In this document: piece after piece, positions 30,231 through 39,295 of the stretch
Layout of the letters: every line of letters begins with the position of its first letter
How positions within the stretch are numbered: position 1 is the stretch's first letter
DNA from: Poriferisodalis sp022821985
GTDB lineage: Bacteria; Actinomycetota; Acidimicrobiia; Acidimicrobiales; Poriferisodalaceae
NCBI RefSeq assembly: GCF_965219595.1
Contig: NZ_OZ244781.1
Coordinates: forward strand, 3,224,001 to 3,288,000
Direction of reading: 5' to 3'
Length of the DNA stretch: 64,000 bases
Notes under the pieces: generated by a model
What the model was told of the DNA's origin: nothing
Seen by the model: only the letters and a program-made list of their open reading frames with translations
The model's database searches: none
Position numbers and translations under genes: made by a program

Positions 30231-31118
30231 TCAACCAGCGTCGCCGTTCGAGGCGATCACGTCCTGCATCTCGCGGGCATGGCGCAGCCACAACCCGCCT
30301 CCGTTATACGGGCGGGGGTCGTAGGAACTGTGGCCGAGCAGACGTTGTACTCGCTCGCTCTGGCCAGCGAGCTCTCCCAGGCTGAAGTCCATCGGGCTGG
30401 CCTCTTCGGGCGTCAACCAGCCGGCGACGAAGCTGACGTGGAAGGCCCGGCGCCACTGGTCGGTTGTCTGGTTGGCGCCACCCCCGTGCAGCACGTAGCC
30501 CGAGTAGACCAGCGCATCGCCAGGCCCCAGCTCTGCCGGCACCGATTCACGCTCTTCGTAGCGAGCCAGCTCACTCTGGCGGTGGCTGCCCGGCACGACC
30601 CGGGTCGCACCCAACTCCTCGGTGACCTCTTCCAAGCCGATCATGGCGCTGACGGTCACCTCGGGCGAATCGGGCCAGGTGGCCTTGACAAATGCCCACC
30701 AGTTGTTTGCGTCGCGGTGCAGCATCTGCGCCGTTTCGCCCGGACCGATGTACATCACCTGCGCCGTGTTCAGCCAGTACGAACCGCAGATCGGCAGCAG
30801 CACGGCATCGGCGATTTGCGCGTACAGCTCGTTGTCGAGGACGTCGAAGAATGCCGGAGTCAGCCGGGCCAGGCTCGAGAAGCGGATCGTGTTGGCGCCA
30901 ACGAAGCGCTTCCCGTCATCGCCGAGGCCCTGAGTAGCACCGCCCGGCTCGATGCCATGCGCGAAATCGTCTGCGGCGGCACGTATCTGGGCGATGGTGT
31001 CGGCGCCGAACATCCCCTCGACGATGACCCCGCCGTCCTCCCGCATTGCCTCAAGAATCGGCTCCAGCCCCGCCGAGGCCGGAGTCCTCTGCAACGAACG
31101 AACAGCGGTCTTGCTCAT
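30231..31118 (-). CDS. phytanoyl-CoA dioxygenase (PhyH) family oxygenase
   Basis: The 295-residue Fe(II)/2-oxoglutarate oxygenase has the iron-binding His-x-Asp in MLHRDANNWW near residue 133 and the distal His in SGYVLHGGGANQT near 207, followed by an Arg in WRRAFHVSF for 2-oxoglutarate. GATRVVPGSHR is the family turn. It hydroxylates an unactivated carbon of an unknown substrate. PhyH homologues act in lipid side-chain oxidation and in natural-product or halogenated-compound tailoring. The start at ATG 31118 leaves 167 bases to the divergent GNAT gene. Confidence 0.88.
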   Translation of the reverse strand: MSKTAVRSLQRTPASAGLEPILEAMREDGGVIVEGMFGADTIAQIRAAADDFAHGIEPGGATQGLGDDGKRFVGANTIRFSSLARLTPAFFDVLDNELYAQIADAVLLPICGSYWLNTAQVMYIGPGETAQMLHRDANNWWAFVKATWPDSPEVTVSAMIGLEEVTEELGATRVVPGSHRQSELARYEERESVPAELGPGDALVYSGYVLHGGGANQTTDQWRRAFHVSFVAGWLTPEEASPMDFSLGELAGQSERVQRLLGHSSYDPRPYNGGGLWLRHAREMQDVIASNGDAG

Positions 31119-31285
31119 GGCAGCACGTCTCGGCCTCCGGGCCCGCCCGTCGGGCCGTCTGCCCAGAAACTACCCCGCGACCCGCAAATCAGCGAGACTG
31201 CGGCGCTCCCTCGGGCCGGACTTTGCCGCAGGGCTAGCGTCCAGTGTTGAGGCATCGGCGGAGATGCACAGTCCTGGGGGCATCG

Positions 31286-31918
31286 ATGGAACTCGTCACC
31301 GTGGATCGGGAGCGGGCGGCACAGTTCACCGCCGAAGTTGTTGAGCTAGCTCACGCGACCGGTCCCTCGACCTACGACTACCAATTCGGCTCCCGGGCCG
31401 TCTTCGACCGCCTGGTCGGCGACTCATGGCTCGCTGAAGGCACCCTCTTTGGCTACGACGAGACCACCGTCGCTCTCGACGGCGACGACCTGCTGGGCAT
31501 CGAGATCGGCTTCGCAGGCCCGGAATTCGAGCACCGCAAGAAGACACTGCGCCCGCTGTGGTCGCCAATCATCGAGGACGGCGTCGTCACCCATGACGAG
31601 CTTGCCGAGCTGGGACGGCGCACCTACCTCGCCGGTTATCTCAACGTGGTCATACCCGCAAGCGCCTACTACGTCCACGCGCTCTCGGTGCGGCCCGAAC
31701 TGCACGGCCAGGGCATCGGCGCAGCGCTCATGAAGGACGCCATCGTTCGCGCTGCCGACGAGGGCTACCGGGTCGTCCATCTCGACGTGCTGTCGGACAA
31801 TCCCGCCGTCAAGTTCTACGAGGCATTCGGGTTCGAAGTGCTGGCCCAAACCGTCGCGCCCATCCCCCACAGCCACGGCGTGCCGATGGAACAGCGCATG
31901 TCGCTCGATCTGCGCTGA
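31286..31918 (+). CDS. GNAT-family N-acetyltransferase
   Basis: The 210-residue acetyltransferase has the acetyl-CoA-binding motif A at VHALSVRPELHGQGIGAALM (about residues 131-150) and motif B at VVHLDVLSDNPAVKFYEAFGFEVL. The N-terminal 100 residues are a longer helical region (FEHRKKTLRPLWSPIIEDG) that probably shapes the substrate pocket. The start at ATG 31286 follows a GGGGG ribosome site. The acceptor amine is unknown. It stands 62 bases before the second haloalkane dehalogenase gene, and the two are probably co-transcribed. Confidence 0.85.
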   Translation: MELVTVDRERAAQFTAEVVELAHATGPSTYDYQFGSRAVFDRLVGDSWLAEGTLFGYDETTVALDGDDLLGIEIGFAGPEFEHRKKTLRPLWSPIIEDGVVTHDELAELGRRTYLAGYLNVVIPASAYYVHALSVRPELHGQGIGAALMKDAIVRAADEGYRVVHLDVLSDNPAVKFYEAFGFEVLAQTVAPIPHSHGVPMEQRMSLDLR

Positions 31919-31979
31919 ACTGCACGCCGAATCCGATGCCGGTGCCCTGCGCTGGCCCCGACACAGCCGGAGACCACCC

Positions 31980-32942
31980 GTGACCGACTTCGTTCGTACC
32001 GACGACGCCCACTTCGAGGCATTGACCGACTGGGACTACGAGCCCTGCTACCACCAGTGGAAGGACCTGCGTGTCCACTACGTTGACGAAGGGCCCGCCG
32101 ACGGGCCGGTCATGCTGCTGCTGCACGGCATGCCGACCTGGGCATACCTGTACCGCACGATGATCCCCGGACTCGTCGACGCCGGCTACCGCTGCATCGC
32201 CCCCGACCATCTCGGCTTCGGCCGCAGCGACAAACCCACCGATCCGAACTGGTACTCGATCGCCCGCCACACCGAGGTGCTGAGCTCGCTGATCAGCGGC
32301 CTGGACCTGACAGACATCTCGGTGGTCTGCCAGGACTGGGGCGGCCCGATCGGCTTCGCCCAAGCAGCGATGATGCCCGACCGCTTCAGCCGCCTCGTCA
32401 TCATGAACACGTGGCTCCACCATCCGGAGTTCGACTACGACGAGAGCTTCCTGCAGTGGATCGACGCCTGGAAGCCGGGTGGCCGCTATGCGCACCCGCA
32501 GCCGAGCATCGGCCTCGTACCGCTGCTGGCTGGACGCATGGTGCGCTCACGCGATGTGGTGCCTGCGATCAAAGCGAGAGTCGAACCCGAACTCGAGGGC
32601 GAAGCAGCTCTGCGGTACGCGGGGTTCTCGGCGCCGTTCCGGGGCCTGCCCGAAGAGGGCTTCAACGGCGCCCGGTGGTTCCCGCTGTCCATCCCAGTCG
32701 GGAACTACGACAGCGGCAACGGTGCCGGGCAGGCCCTGCATTACCGGGTGCTGCTGGGCTGGGACAAGGCCGCCCACTTCATCTGGGGCGCCCAAGACGA
32801 GGGCTTCGACGAGGATTGGGGCCGCACCTGGGCCGGCCAGATGAATGCGCCGATCGACGTACTGGCAGACGCCGGTCACTTCCTGCAATTCACCCACGGT
32901 CCCGAGATCGTCGAGCACATCCTGCGACGCGCCAAGAATTAG
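31980..32942 (+). CDS. haloalkane dehalogenase, second copy
   Basis: The 320-residue alpha/beta-hydrolase has HGMPTWAYLYR at 49-59 and nucleophile Asp119 in VCQDWGG with the halide-stabilising Trp120. The catalytic His is in DAGHFLQFTHGPEI near residue 298. It is clearly different from the copy at 20156-21064: the cap domain is longer, and HGM replaces HGE in the oxyanion-side motif. It hydrolyses an alkyl halide to an alcohol. GTG start with GGAG nine bases upstream. It follows the GNAT gene and converges on the TauD-like gene, whose stop is 10 bases away. Confidence 0.86.
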   Translation: MTDFVRTDDAHFEALTDWDYEPCYHQWKDLRVHYVDEGPADGPVMLLLHGMPTWAYLYRTMIPGLVDAGYRCIAPDHLGFGRSDKPTDPNWYSIARHTEVLSSLISGLDLTDISVVCQDWGGPIGFAQAAMMPDRFSRLVIMNTWLHHPEFDYDESFLQWIDAWKPGGRYAHPQPSIGLVPLLAGRMVRSRDVVPAIKARVEPELEGEAALRYAGFSAPFRGLPEEGFNGARWFPLSIPVGNYDSGNGAGQALHYRVLLGWDKAAHFIWGAQDEGFDEDWGRTWAGQMNAPIDVLADAGHFLQFTHGPEIVEHILRRAKN

Positions 32943-32952
32943 ACAGCGCCGA

Positions 32953-33798
32953 TCAGACCGGGCGATCGCCGATGAGCGTCACCCGCTCCATGCGCCGGTG
33001 CATGCCGCCGTGGTCGGGCACGGCGTAGTGCTGGGTGCACCGGTTGTCCCATTGCGCGATCGAGCCGGGCCGCCACCGGAACCGGCACTGATACTCGGGC
33101 GTCGCCGCCTCGTCGTAGAGGCGCTGGCGCAGCGAGCGGCTCTCATCGAGGCTCATCCCGTCGATCGTGAGCGTGAAGATCCGGTTGACGTACAGGCTCT
33201 TGCGTCCGGTGACCGGGTGCGTGCGCACGACAGGGTGCTTCTGGTCCGGGAATTGCTCTGCAGCCTCAGCCCGCTTGCGGTCGCTCATGCCACGCCCGAA
33301 CGCCTTGACGTAGGAGTGGATCGCGAAGCTGTCGTCGATCTGTTCCTTGAGATCGTCGGCAAGGCGCTCGTAGGCCAGCTCCATGTTCGCGAAGCAGGTA
33401 TCTCCGCCATACGGCGGGACGATGCGGCCCAGCAGCACTGAGCCGAGCGGCGGGCACTCACGAAAGGTCACGTCCGAGTGCCAGGTTTCTGCGGCGTAGA
33501 AGCTCTCCGCCGTGGACTCGAGCACCAAGATCTCGGGGTGTCCTTCGACATGCGGCGCGAACGGGTGGATCTCCAACTCGCCGAGCGCCCGCCCGTAGGC
33601 CACGTGCTCGGCCTGGGTCAACTGCTGGTCCTTGAAGAACAGCACCTTGTGGGCCAACCAGGCCTCCTGCAACTCTGCAATGAGCTCGTCGTCGAGCTCT
33701 CGGAGGTCGACGTTGGCGATCTCCGCACCGATCGAACCCGTGAGCGGCTCCACCCGGATGCGGTTGTAGTCCCCTGGTTTCACCGCATCGACACGCAC
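32953..33798 (-). CDS. TauD/TfdA-family taurine-type dioxygenase
   Basis: The 281-residue Fe(II)/2-oxoglutarate dioxygenase has GAEIANVDLRELDDELIAELQ near the N-terminus and iron ligands His-x-Asp in ETWHSDVTF. A distal His lies in CTQHYAVPDH, and the 2-oxoglutarate Arg in HRRMERVTLIGD. GTG 33798 is chosen for the strong GGGAGG just upstream; a long in-frame extension is rejected. Family members release sulfite from taurine or alkylsulfonates, or cleave aryloxyacids. With sulfatase and HpsN-like genes nearby, a sulfonate substrate is attractive but unproved. Confidence 0.9.
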   Translation of the reverse strand: MRVDAVKPGDYNRIRVEPLTGSIGAEIANVDLRELDDELIAELQEAWLAHKVLFFKDQQLTQAEHVAYGRALGELEIHPFAPHVEGHPEILVLESTAESFYAAETWHSDVTFRECPPLGSVLLGRIVPPYGGDTCFANMELAYERLADDLKEQIDDSFAIHSYVKAFGRGMSDRKRAEAAEQFPDQKHPVVRTHPVTGRKSLYVNRIFTLTIDGMSLDESRSLRQRLYDEAATPEYQCRFRWRPGSIAQWDNRCTQHYAVPDHGGMHRRMERVTLIGDRPV

Positions 33799-33874
33799 GT
33801 CATTTCCTCCCGGCGGCGCTCCCGGCCCACGGGCAACCGCTCCTGATGGTTCAGCTAACCACAATCGGCCACCG

Positions 33875-34264
33875 CTACTCCTTGTAGGCGACAGCCTCGA
33901 TCTCGATGAGCGCCCCCGGGATGATGATGCCGGCGATGACCGTCGTGCTCGCCGGCGGTTCGCCCGGGAAGTACTTCTTGCGGGCGGCGCTGTAGGAGCC
34001 GTACTGGTCGACATCGGTGATGAACGCCTGCAGCTTGACGACATCGGACATCTCGAAGCCCTCCTCGGCGAGCGCGAGTTGGATGTATTCGAAGATCTCC
34101 TCTGTCTGCCCGCCCATGTCCTTGGTGAGATCGTTGGCGATGCAGCCCGAGACATAGACCGACGGACCAGCCCTCACCGCCGGCGCGAACGCCCCGGAGC
34201 GGATCAGCTCGGGGACCGGATGCGCCTCGATGAGCGCTTCTGAACGAATGACCTTGCCTGCCAT
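33875..34264 (-). CDS. RidA/YjgF-family protein
   Basis: The 129-residue protein is full length for the family. SVYVSGCIANDLTKDMGGQT, the AITDV-type strand AFITDVDQYGSYSAARKKYF and the C-terminal IPGALIEIEAVAYK with its conserved Glu are all present. RidA deaminates reactive enamine/imine intermediates. The conserved Arg near 105 of true RidA is not clearly in place (ASTTVIAGIIIPG), so it may be another YjgF subfamily with a pathway-specific role. It lies 76 bases upstream of the TauD-like gene on the same strand. Confidence 0.85.
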   Translation of the reverse strand: MAGKVIRSEALIEAHPVPELIRSGAFAPAVRAGPSVYVSGCIANDLTKDMGGQTEEIFEYIQLALAEEGFEMSDVVKLQAFITDVDQYGSYSAARKKYFPGEPPASTTVIAGIIIPGALIEIEAVAYKE

Positions 34265-34433
34265 GGACGGAGACTAACCCTGAGTCCAAGCGCCAGCAGC
34301 GAGACGGCGACGGAGCGCTTGAGGCGTCAACGCAGGTCCTACGCTGAGCCCATCAGCCCGCTCGCCGCACTCCGGCTGGCTGCCAACTGATCGGCCCGTT
34401 CGACCGGCCGGTCACGACCCGAGGGAACCATCG

Positions 34434-35672
34434 ATGACCGACACGGCACCCGTCGACGACTGGGGCACCGACTACGACATCTTCGACTCCGGATACGTAC
34501 GCGACCCGGCCCCCGTGTGGGACGAGCTGCGGGAACGCTGCCCGGTCGCACACACGGAGCGCTGGGGCGGCTCGTTCCTGCCGACCCGCTACCAGGACGT
34601 GCAGGCGCTCGCCAAGATGGTGCCCGAGCTGTCCAGCGCGGACCCGCTGGTGACCACACCCCCTCCGGAGATCATCGAAGAATTGATGCTGGACCCGGTG
34701 TTCGAGAGGTACGGCGCCAACGCCGCCCCCATCTCTGAGGACCCGCCCGTTCACGGCTGGACCCGACGCCTGCTGCTGCCGCACTTCACGCAGAAGGCCG
34801 TGCAGGCTCACCGCCAGTACACGCTCGACCTCGCGAACCGCCTCATCGACGACTTCATCGACGCAGGCACCGCCGACGCCGCCGGGCAGTACGCCCAGCA
34901 GATCCCGCCCCGGGTTATCGCGCACCTGATGGACGTCGACGAGAGCCGAGTGGACGATTTCACCTACTGGGTGCAGTGCATCTTGGAACTGGGCCTGGCA
35001 GACGTACAACTCCGCCTCAAGTACCGCAGAGTGATCCGCGATTACTTCCAGGAAGTCGTGGAGGAGAAGCTGGCCAACCCCGATGACGGCTTCGTCTCCG
35101 CGTTGCTGGCCGGTACCGACGACAACGGCGAGCCGGTCGATCCCATGAGGGTGGTGGGCATGCTCAACCTGCAGCTCATCGCTGGCATCGACACCACGTG
35201 GAGCTCGATCGGCTCGGCCCTGTGGCATTTCGGCACTCACGCTGCCGACCGCGAGCGGATGGCGGCCGAGCCCGAACTGTGGCCGACGGCCATCGAGGAG
35301 CTGCTGCGCTTCTACTCGCCGGTGACGATGGGTCGCCGGGCAGCCCAGGACGTGTCCTATGGCGAGGTCACGATTCCGCAGGGAAGCAAGGTGCTGATGA
35401 ACTTCCCCGCAGCGAACCGCGACCCGGAGATCTTCGATCGTCCCGATGAGGTGATCTTGGACCGGCCTCACAACCGGCACATCGCGTTCGGTGCGGGTAT
35501 TCACCGCTGCGCCGGCTCGAACCTGGCCAGACTCGAGATGGACATTGCACTGCGCACCTGGTTCGAGCGCATCCCGGACTTCGAGGTGAGCGACCCCGAC
35601 GCCGTCACGTGGGCAGGCGGACAAGTCCGCGGCCCTCGCTGCCTGCCGGTCCGCTTTCCATCCGCCAGCTGA
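34434..35672 (+). CDS. cytochrome P450
   Basis: The 412-residue bacterial class I P450 has the heme-binding loop FGAGIHRCAGSNLAR near 350-365, the I-helix oxygen-activation motif AGIDTTW near 244, and the ExxR (EELLR) near 286. It hydroxylates an unknown substrate and needs a ferredoxin and reductase, neither of which is encoded nearby. It stands alone on the plus strand, divergent from ridA and convergent with the dihydrodiol dehydrogenase gene. Context points to aromatic or terpenoid catabolism. Confidence 0.93.
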   Translation: MTDTAPVDDWGTDYDIFDSGYVRDPAPVWDELRERCPVAHTERWGGSFLPTRYQDVQALAKMVPELSSADPLVTTPPPEIIEELMLDPVFERYGANAAPISEDPPVHGWTRRLLLPHFTQKAVQAHRQYTLDLANRLIDDFIDAGTADAAGQYAQQIPPRVIAHLMDVDESRVDDFTYWVQCILELGLADVQLRLKYRRVIRDYFQEVVEEKLANPDDGFVSALLAGTDDNGEPVDPMRVVGMLNLQLIAGIDTTWSSIGSALWHFGTHAADRERMAAEPELWPTAIEELLRFYSPVTMGRRAAQDVSYGEVTIPQGSKVLMNFPAANRDPEIFDRPDEVILDRPHNRHIAFGAGIHRCAGSNLARLEMDIALRTWFERIPDFEVSDPDAVTWAGGQVRGPRCLPVRFPSAS

Positions 35673-35692
35673 AACGATCAACCAGGCCGTTC

Positions 35693-36475
35693 TCAGACGT
35701 CGGGGAGGTTGGCGCCGCCGTCGCTGTGGATGAAGCGGCCGGTCATGCCCCGTGAGGCTTCCGAGGCCAGGAACACGTAGCTCTCGGCGTGGTCCGCGGG
35801 GCCGAGTGCGACGCCGAGACGGCTGCGCTGCCGGATGGACTCGACCCGGTCGGGTTCCTGACCCAGGGATCGGTCGTGCAGGCCGAGTGAGCGCAGGCCG
35901 CGAAGGTCGGTGCCGTGGGTGCCGCCCGGTGCAACGCCGTTGACTCGGATTTCGGGTGCCAGCTCATGGGCCAGCGACTCCACGCAGCCCCGTACCGCGA
36001 ACTTGCTGGCCACATAGAGGATCCCGCCGCGGCCCGGCATGAAGCTGCTGGTGGAGCCGGTCAGGATGACCGAGCCGCGGCTTGCCCGCAGCGGTTCGAT
36101 CGCGGCCCGGACGGCCAGCAGCATGGAACGCACATTGACGTCCATGACCTCTGCGAAGGCGTCGTCGAGCGCATCTCGGGGAAGCTCGCCCAGCCCGAGG
36201 TAGAAGTCGAACAACCCGACGCAGCTCACCAGCGTGTCGATGCCGTCGAATGCGTCCAGCATCGCGGCGACGGCGTCGTCGTTATCGCCTGCGCTGGTGG
36301 CATCGCCGCAGATCACCGGTCCGGCCGATGCTTCGGCCAGCGATTCGCACTTGTGCGGGTCGATCTCAAGCGAGCCGATGCTCGCACCTTCGGCCAGAAA
36401 GGCGTCGTGCACTCCCCGGCCGATGCCCGACCCCGCCCCGATGATGAGCGCTCGGTTGCCAGCCAGCCTGCTCAT
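35693..36475 (-). CDS. SDR, dihydrodiol-dehydrogenase-like
   Basis: The 260-residue SDR has the nucleotide motif GAGSGIG (13-19) and the SCVG variant of NAG. The catalytic Ser is in ILTGSTSSFMPG and the Tyr-Lys in YVASK, followed by VAPGGTHGTDLRGLRSLG, a loop resembling the cis-dihydrodiol dehydrogenases (BphB/NahB type). The end GRFIHSDGGANLPDV is typical. It directly follows the two Rieske dioxygenase genes, 34 bases downstream, so it would re-aromatise the cis-dihydrodiol to a catechol with NAD. Confidence 0.85.
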   Translation of the reverse strand: MSRLAGNRALIIGAGSGIGRGVHDAFLAEGASIGSLEIDPHKCESLAEASAGPVICGDATSAGDNDDAVAAMLDAFDGIDTLVSCVGLFDFYLGLGELPRDALDDAFAEVMDVNVRSMLLAVRAAIEPLRASRGSVILTGSTSSFMPGRGGILYVASKFAVRGCVESLAHELAPEIRVNGVAPGGTHGTDLRGLRSLGLHDRSLGQEPDRVESIRQRSRLGVALGPADHAESYVFLASEASRGMTGRFIHSDGGANLPDV

Positions 36476-36509
36476 CGCGGGGCCCTCACGAAGACGTCGC
36501 CCGACAGCT

Positions 36510-37040
36510 TCACAGGAAGATCGCCAGGTTCTGGGTGCGCAGGACCGACTCGTCGATCTCGATGTCGCGTTGGCGCAGGCGCAAGCCCTCCTCCGTCGGC
36601 ATCAGCACGTCGGTCCGCCCTGCCGACAGCAGGCTTGGAGCTGTGCGGTCGCCACGCGACCGGTACAGCAGCACCGCCGACTCCACGATGAGCTCGTCAT
36701 CGGAGCCCTCGAAGGTCCGCACGTTGGAGACGTGGTGGCGGATGCGGCTCTGGGGGTCCTCGGTCCACGCATAGTCGGTCTGGAACCGCTGCACCCGCTT
36801 GCGTAGCGAGTACCAGTCCTCGTCGAAGTGATGCATGGTCTGCACGTCGACCTCGTCGGCAGCCTTGACAGCGGTGACTCGCACCGGCATGCGGTAGCGA
36901 ATCCGGCGGTCCATCAGCCCCAGCCATGCCTCGAAGTCGGACGTGTCGAGCAAGTGCGCCTCTTCGGTCAGGAACTGTGCGGCTGCCTGGTGCCGCTCGT
37001 CGGTGTAGGGCAGCGGTGCCTGAGACTGCCCGGAGCTCAC
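36510..37040 (-). CDS. aromatic-ring-hydroxylating dioxygenase, beta subunit
   Basis: The 176-residue small subunit is of the NTF2-fold BphA2/NdoC family. It has the diagnostic EEAHLLDTSDFEAWLGLMD, RIRYRMPVRVT, SNVRTFEG and RDIEIDESVLRTQNLAIFL at the end. It forms an alpha3-beta3 hexamer with the Rieske subunit and is mainly structural. GTG 37040 overlaps the alpha gene's stop as GTGA; upstream in-frame codons lie in the alpha gene and are rejected. Confidence 0.93.
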   Translation of the reverse strand: MSSGQSQAPLPYTDERHQAAAQFLTEEAHLLDTSDFEAWLGLMDRRIRYRMPVRVTAVKAADEVDVQTMHHFDEDWYSLRKRVQRFQTDYAWTEDPQSRIRHHVSNVRTFEGSDDELIVESAVLLYRSRGDRTAPSLLSAGRTDVLMPTEEGLRLRQRDIEIDESVLRTQNLAIFL

Positions 37041-38425
37041 GCCGGCTGCTCCCCCATGCCGAAGGCCATGGGCTGGCGGGCGGGCGCAGGCTGTGACACC
37101 AAGTCGGCCCACATCGAGAACCAGTGGCGCTGGTTGTGCTCGCCGAAGCCCTGGTAGGCCGTGCCCGGGCCGCCGAAGCCCTCGAACTGGTCGACGATCG
37201 GTTCGCCGTCGAGCGTCAGGCCCATGCGGTTGTTGAGCAGCAGGTTCCGCGCCATCGAGCCACGTGCCATGGTCGTGATCGACACCCAGTTCTCGACGTC
37301 GTCCTGCTCGAACATGCCCGACGACCCGAAGCACATCAGGTACGCCTTGTACGACGCCGCCTTGTAATCGTCCGGCGCGTCGGCAGCCACGCAGAACCAC
37401 GAGTACACCTCGGTCTCACCCGGTCCCACGGGCTGCCACAACCGAACGGAGATGAACGGCGTGATCCGCCCCTCAGCGTCGGTCTGGGGCCAGTTGTGCA
37501 CGAAGCTCAGGTTCGGGAACAGCGTGGAGGCGGAGGGCATGAAACCCGGCTCGTCGACGAGCGCCCGTTGCGGGGGGCTCAGCGTGGCAGCCATGCGGTC
37601 GATCATCTCGTCGGGGTAGCCGACGTAGGCCAGCCCCGATCGGAAGTCGCTGCCGGGCGGCAGCTTGTAGGTGGTGCCGCCGCCGGGGCCGGCATGCCAC
37701 AGCACGCCTTCCTTGCGCTTGTAGGGCTTCGGCTCGCCGAACAGCTCGATGTCCACGACGCTCGCGTGGGTGTGGGGCGTGTGGTAGCTGTCGCCCATGA
37801 AGTTCTCGGCGCCGATCTTCCAGTTGGCCTCGACACGCCAGCGCTGCGGCCCGCGGAACTCCATGCCGGCCTCGCTCTGGCCGGTGTAGAAGTCGAGATA
37901 GAACGCGTAGTCGCCCAGCCAGGTCTCGAAGTCGGGAGCGTCGGGGTCGAGGCTGGCGAAGATCATGCCGTTGCGGATCGCGACCGAGGGCGCCCGCAGC
38001 AGTGCCTGGCCTTCCTTGATGAATCCGGCTTCGCCGCCGTAGGCATCTGCATGGAAGGGCAACCCGGCGAGCTGGCCGTCGTTCTTGTAGGTCCAGGCGT
38101 GGTACGGGCAGCGGAACGTGCGGGCGCTGCCGCGCTCGGCGCGGCACACCTGCATGCCCCGGTGGACGCACATGTTGAACATCACGTGGACCTGACCGTC
38201 GCTGTCGCGGGTCACCAGGAACGAGTCGTCGCCGATGTTGCGCACCACGTAGTCGTCGGGCTGAGCGATCTCGGACTCGTGGGCCAGGAAGTTCCACGAC
38301 CTGCCGAACAGCCGGGTGCGCTCCAGCTCGTGCACCTCGGCGTCGTTGTACAGAAAGGCGGGGATGAGGCCTTGACGCACGGCGCCGGTGATGTCGGCGA
38401 TGCCGTTGGGCTCGGCCGGTGCCAT
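37037..38425 (-). CDS. aromatic-ring-hydroxylating dioxygenase, alpha (Rieske) subunit
   Basis: The 462-residue catalytic subunit has its Rieske [2Fe-2S] cluster ligands at Cys86, His88 (CVHRG), Cys106 and His109 (CPYHAW). The catalytic iron site has GDSYHTPHTH near 211-220, with the bridging Asp expected a few residues before it. It adds O2 to an aromatic ring to form a cis-dihydrodiol. Ferredoxin and reductase genes, normally clustered, are absent here, so electrons must come from proteins encoded elsewhere. With the beta subunit, dihydrodiol dehydrogenase and class II aldolase genes it recalls 3,4-dioxygenation of phthalate. The substrate is inference. Confidence 0.94.
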   Translation of the reverse strand: MAPAEPNGIADITGAVRQGLIPAFLYNDAEVHELERTRLFGRSWNFLAHESEIAQPDDYVVRNIGDDSFLVTRDSDGQVHVMFNMCVHRGMQVCRAERGSARTFRCPYHAWTYKNDGQLAGLPFHADAYGGEAGFIKEGQALLRAPSVAIRNGMIFASLDPDAPDFETWLGDYAFYLDFYTGQSEAGMEFRGPQRWRVEANWKIGAENFMGDSYHTPHTHASVVDIELFGEPKPYKRKEGVLWHAGPGGGTTYKLPPGSDFRSGLAYVGYPDEMIDRMAATLSPPQRALVDEPGFMPSASTLFPNLSFVHNWPQTDAEGRITPFISVRLWQPVGPGETEVYSWFCVAADAPDDYKAASYKAYLMCFGSSGMFEQDDVENWVSITTMARGSMARNLLLNNRMGLTLDGEPIVDQFEGFGGPGTAYQGFGEHNQRHWFSMWADLVSQPAPARQPMAFGMGEQPA

Positions 38426-38449
38426 GTCGTCTCCTCCCCTGCCTATGAG

Positions 38450-39190
38450 CTAGTTCAGCCCATGCCCGTCGTGCTCGAGTGCAGCCACATGGTGCCCCCA
38501 CAGGGTCTCACGGTTGAAAGCGCTGCCGAGGTCCGGCAACTCGGCCAGATCGGCGTCGGGAATGGCTTCGGGGGTCGCTCCCGCGGCGCGCACCCGCAGG
38601 TGGATGCGTGCCAGCGTGTCGAGCTGCAGCGACCGCAGCACGGCATCGGCGACGTCTTCGCCAGTGGTCACGACGCCATGGCCCCGCAGCACGAGCGCTG
38701 GGGCATCGCCCAGCGAGGCCACCATCTCGGCGGCAAGCACGTCATTGCGGATGAGGACCGAACGGGGGTGGACGGGTATGCCTGCGGCGGCAAGGCGAGC
38801 GGCTGGGATGTCGTAGGCACCGAAGATCGGCTCGAGCTCGATGCCGGCGAGGCTGGCCAACACGACGTCGGGCGAGTGCGCGTGGACCACGCAGGTCACA
38901 TCGGGCCGGGCCGCGAGCACCGAGGTGTGGATCGGCAGTTCGCCCGGCACGGCGTAGTCCCCCGCCGGATCGTCCGTGATCTCGCCGGAGGCCAAGTCGA
39001 CCTCGCGCACATCGTCAGGCGTCGTGAACCGCAGCCCAGCCTCGTGCGGACCGCGGCATCGCACCAACGCCCGGCCCCCGCCGATCCGCACGCTGATGTG
39101 CCCCAGGATGTTCTCGACCAGCCCGCGATGCGCCATCACCCGGCACCCGATGGCAACCTCCCGCCGCAGCCTGTCCAGGGCATCGCCCAT
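38450..39190 (-). CDS. class II aldolase/adducin-family protein, possible dihydroxyphthalate decarboxylase
   Basis: The 246-residue protein has the class II aldolase fold. HISVRIGGGRALVRCRGPHEAGL is followed by the zinc-ligand pattern CVVHAHSPDVVLAS (His-x-His) near 101-103 and LVLRGHGVVTTGEDV near 167. The family includes fuculose-phosphate aldolase and also the decarboxylases for 3,4-dihydroxyphthalate (PhtC-like). Because the gene precedes the Rieske alpha gene by 24 bases in an aromatic cluster, the decarboxylase role is favoured. It is divergent from the CaiB gene. Confidence 0.82.
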   Translation of the reverse strand: MGDALDRLRREVAIGCRVMAHRGLVENILGHISVRIGGGRALVRCRGPHEAGLRFTTPDDVREVDLASGEITDDPAGDYAVPGELPIHTSVLAARPDVTCVVHAHSPDVVLASLAGIELEPIFGAYDIPAARLAAAGIPVHPRSVLIRNDVLAAEMVASLGDAPALVLRGHGVVTTGEDVADAVLRSLQLDTLARIHLRVRAAGATPEAIPDADLAELPDLGSAFNRETLWGHHVAALEHDGHGLN

Positions 39191-39295
39191 ACGCCGAAGC
39201 TATTGCCTAGGAACCACCCACAAGGCTCCGACCCGTACGGACAGCAAGAACATCTGATAGTCCTGCACTCCGGTTTCGCGACGTAATGGGGTGAG

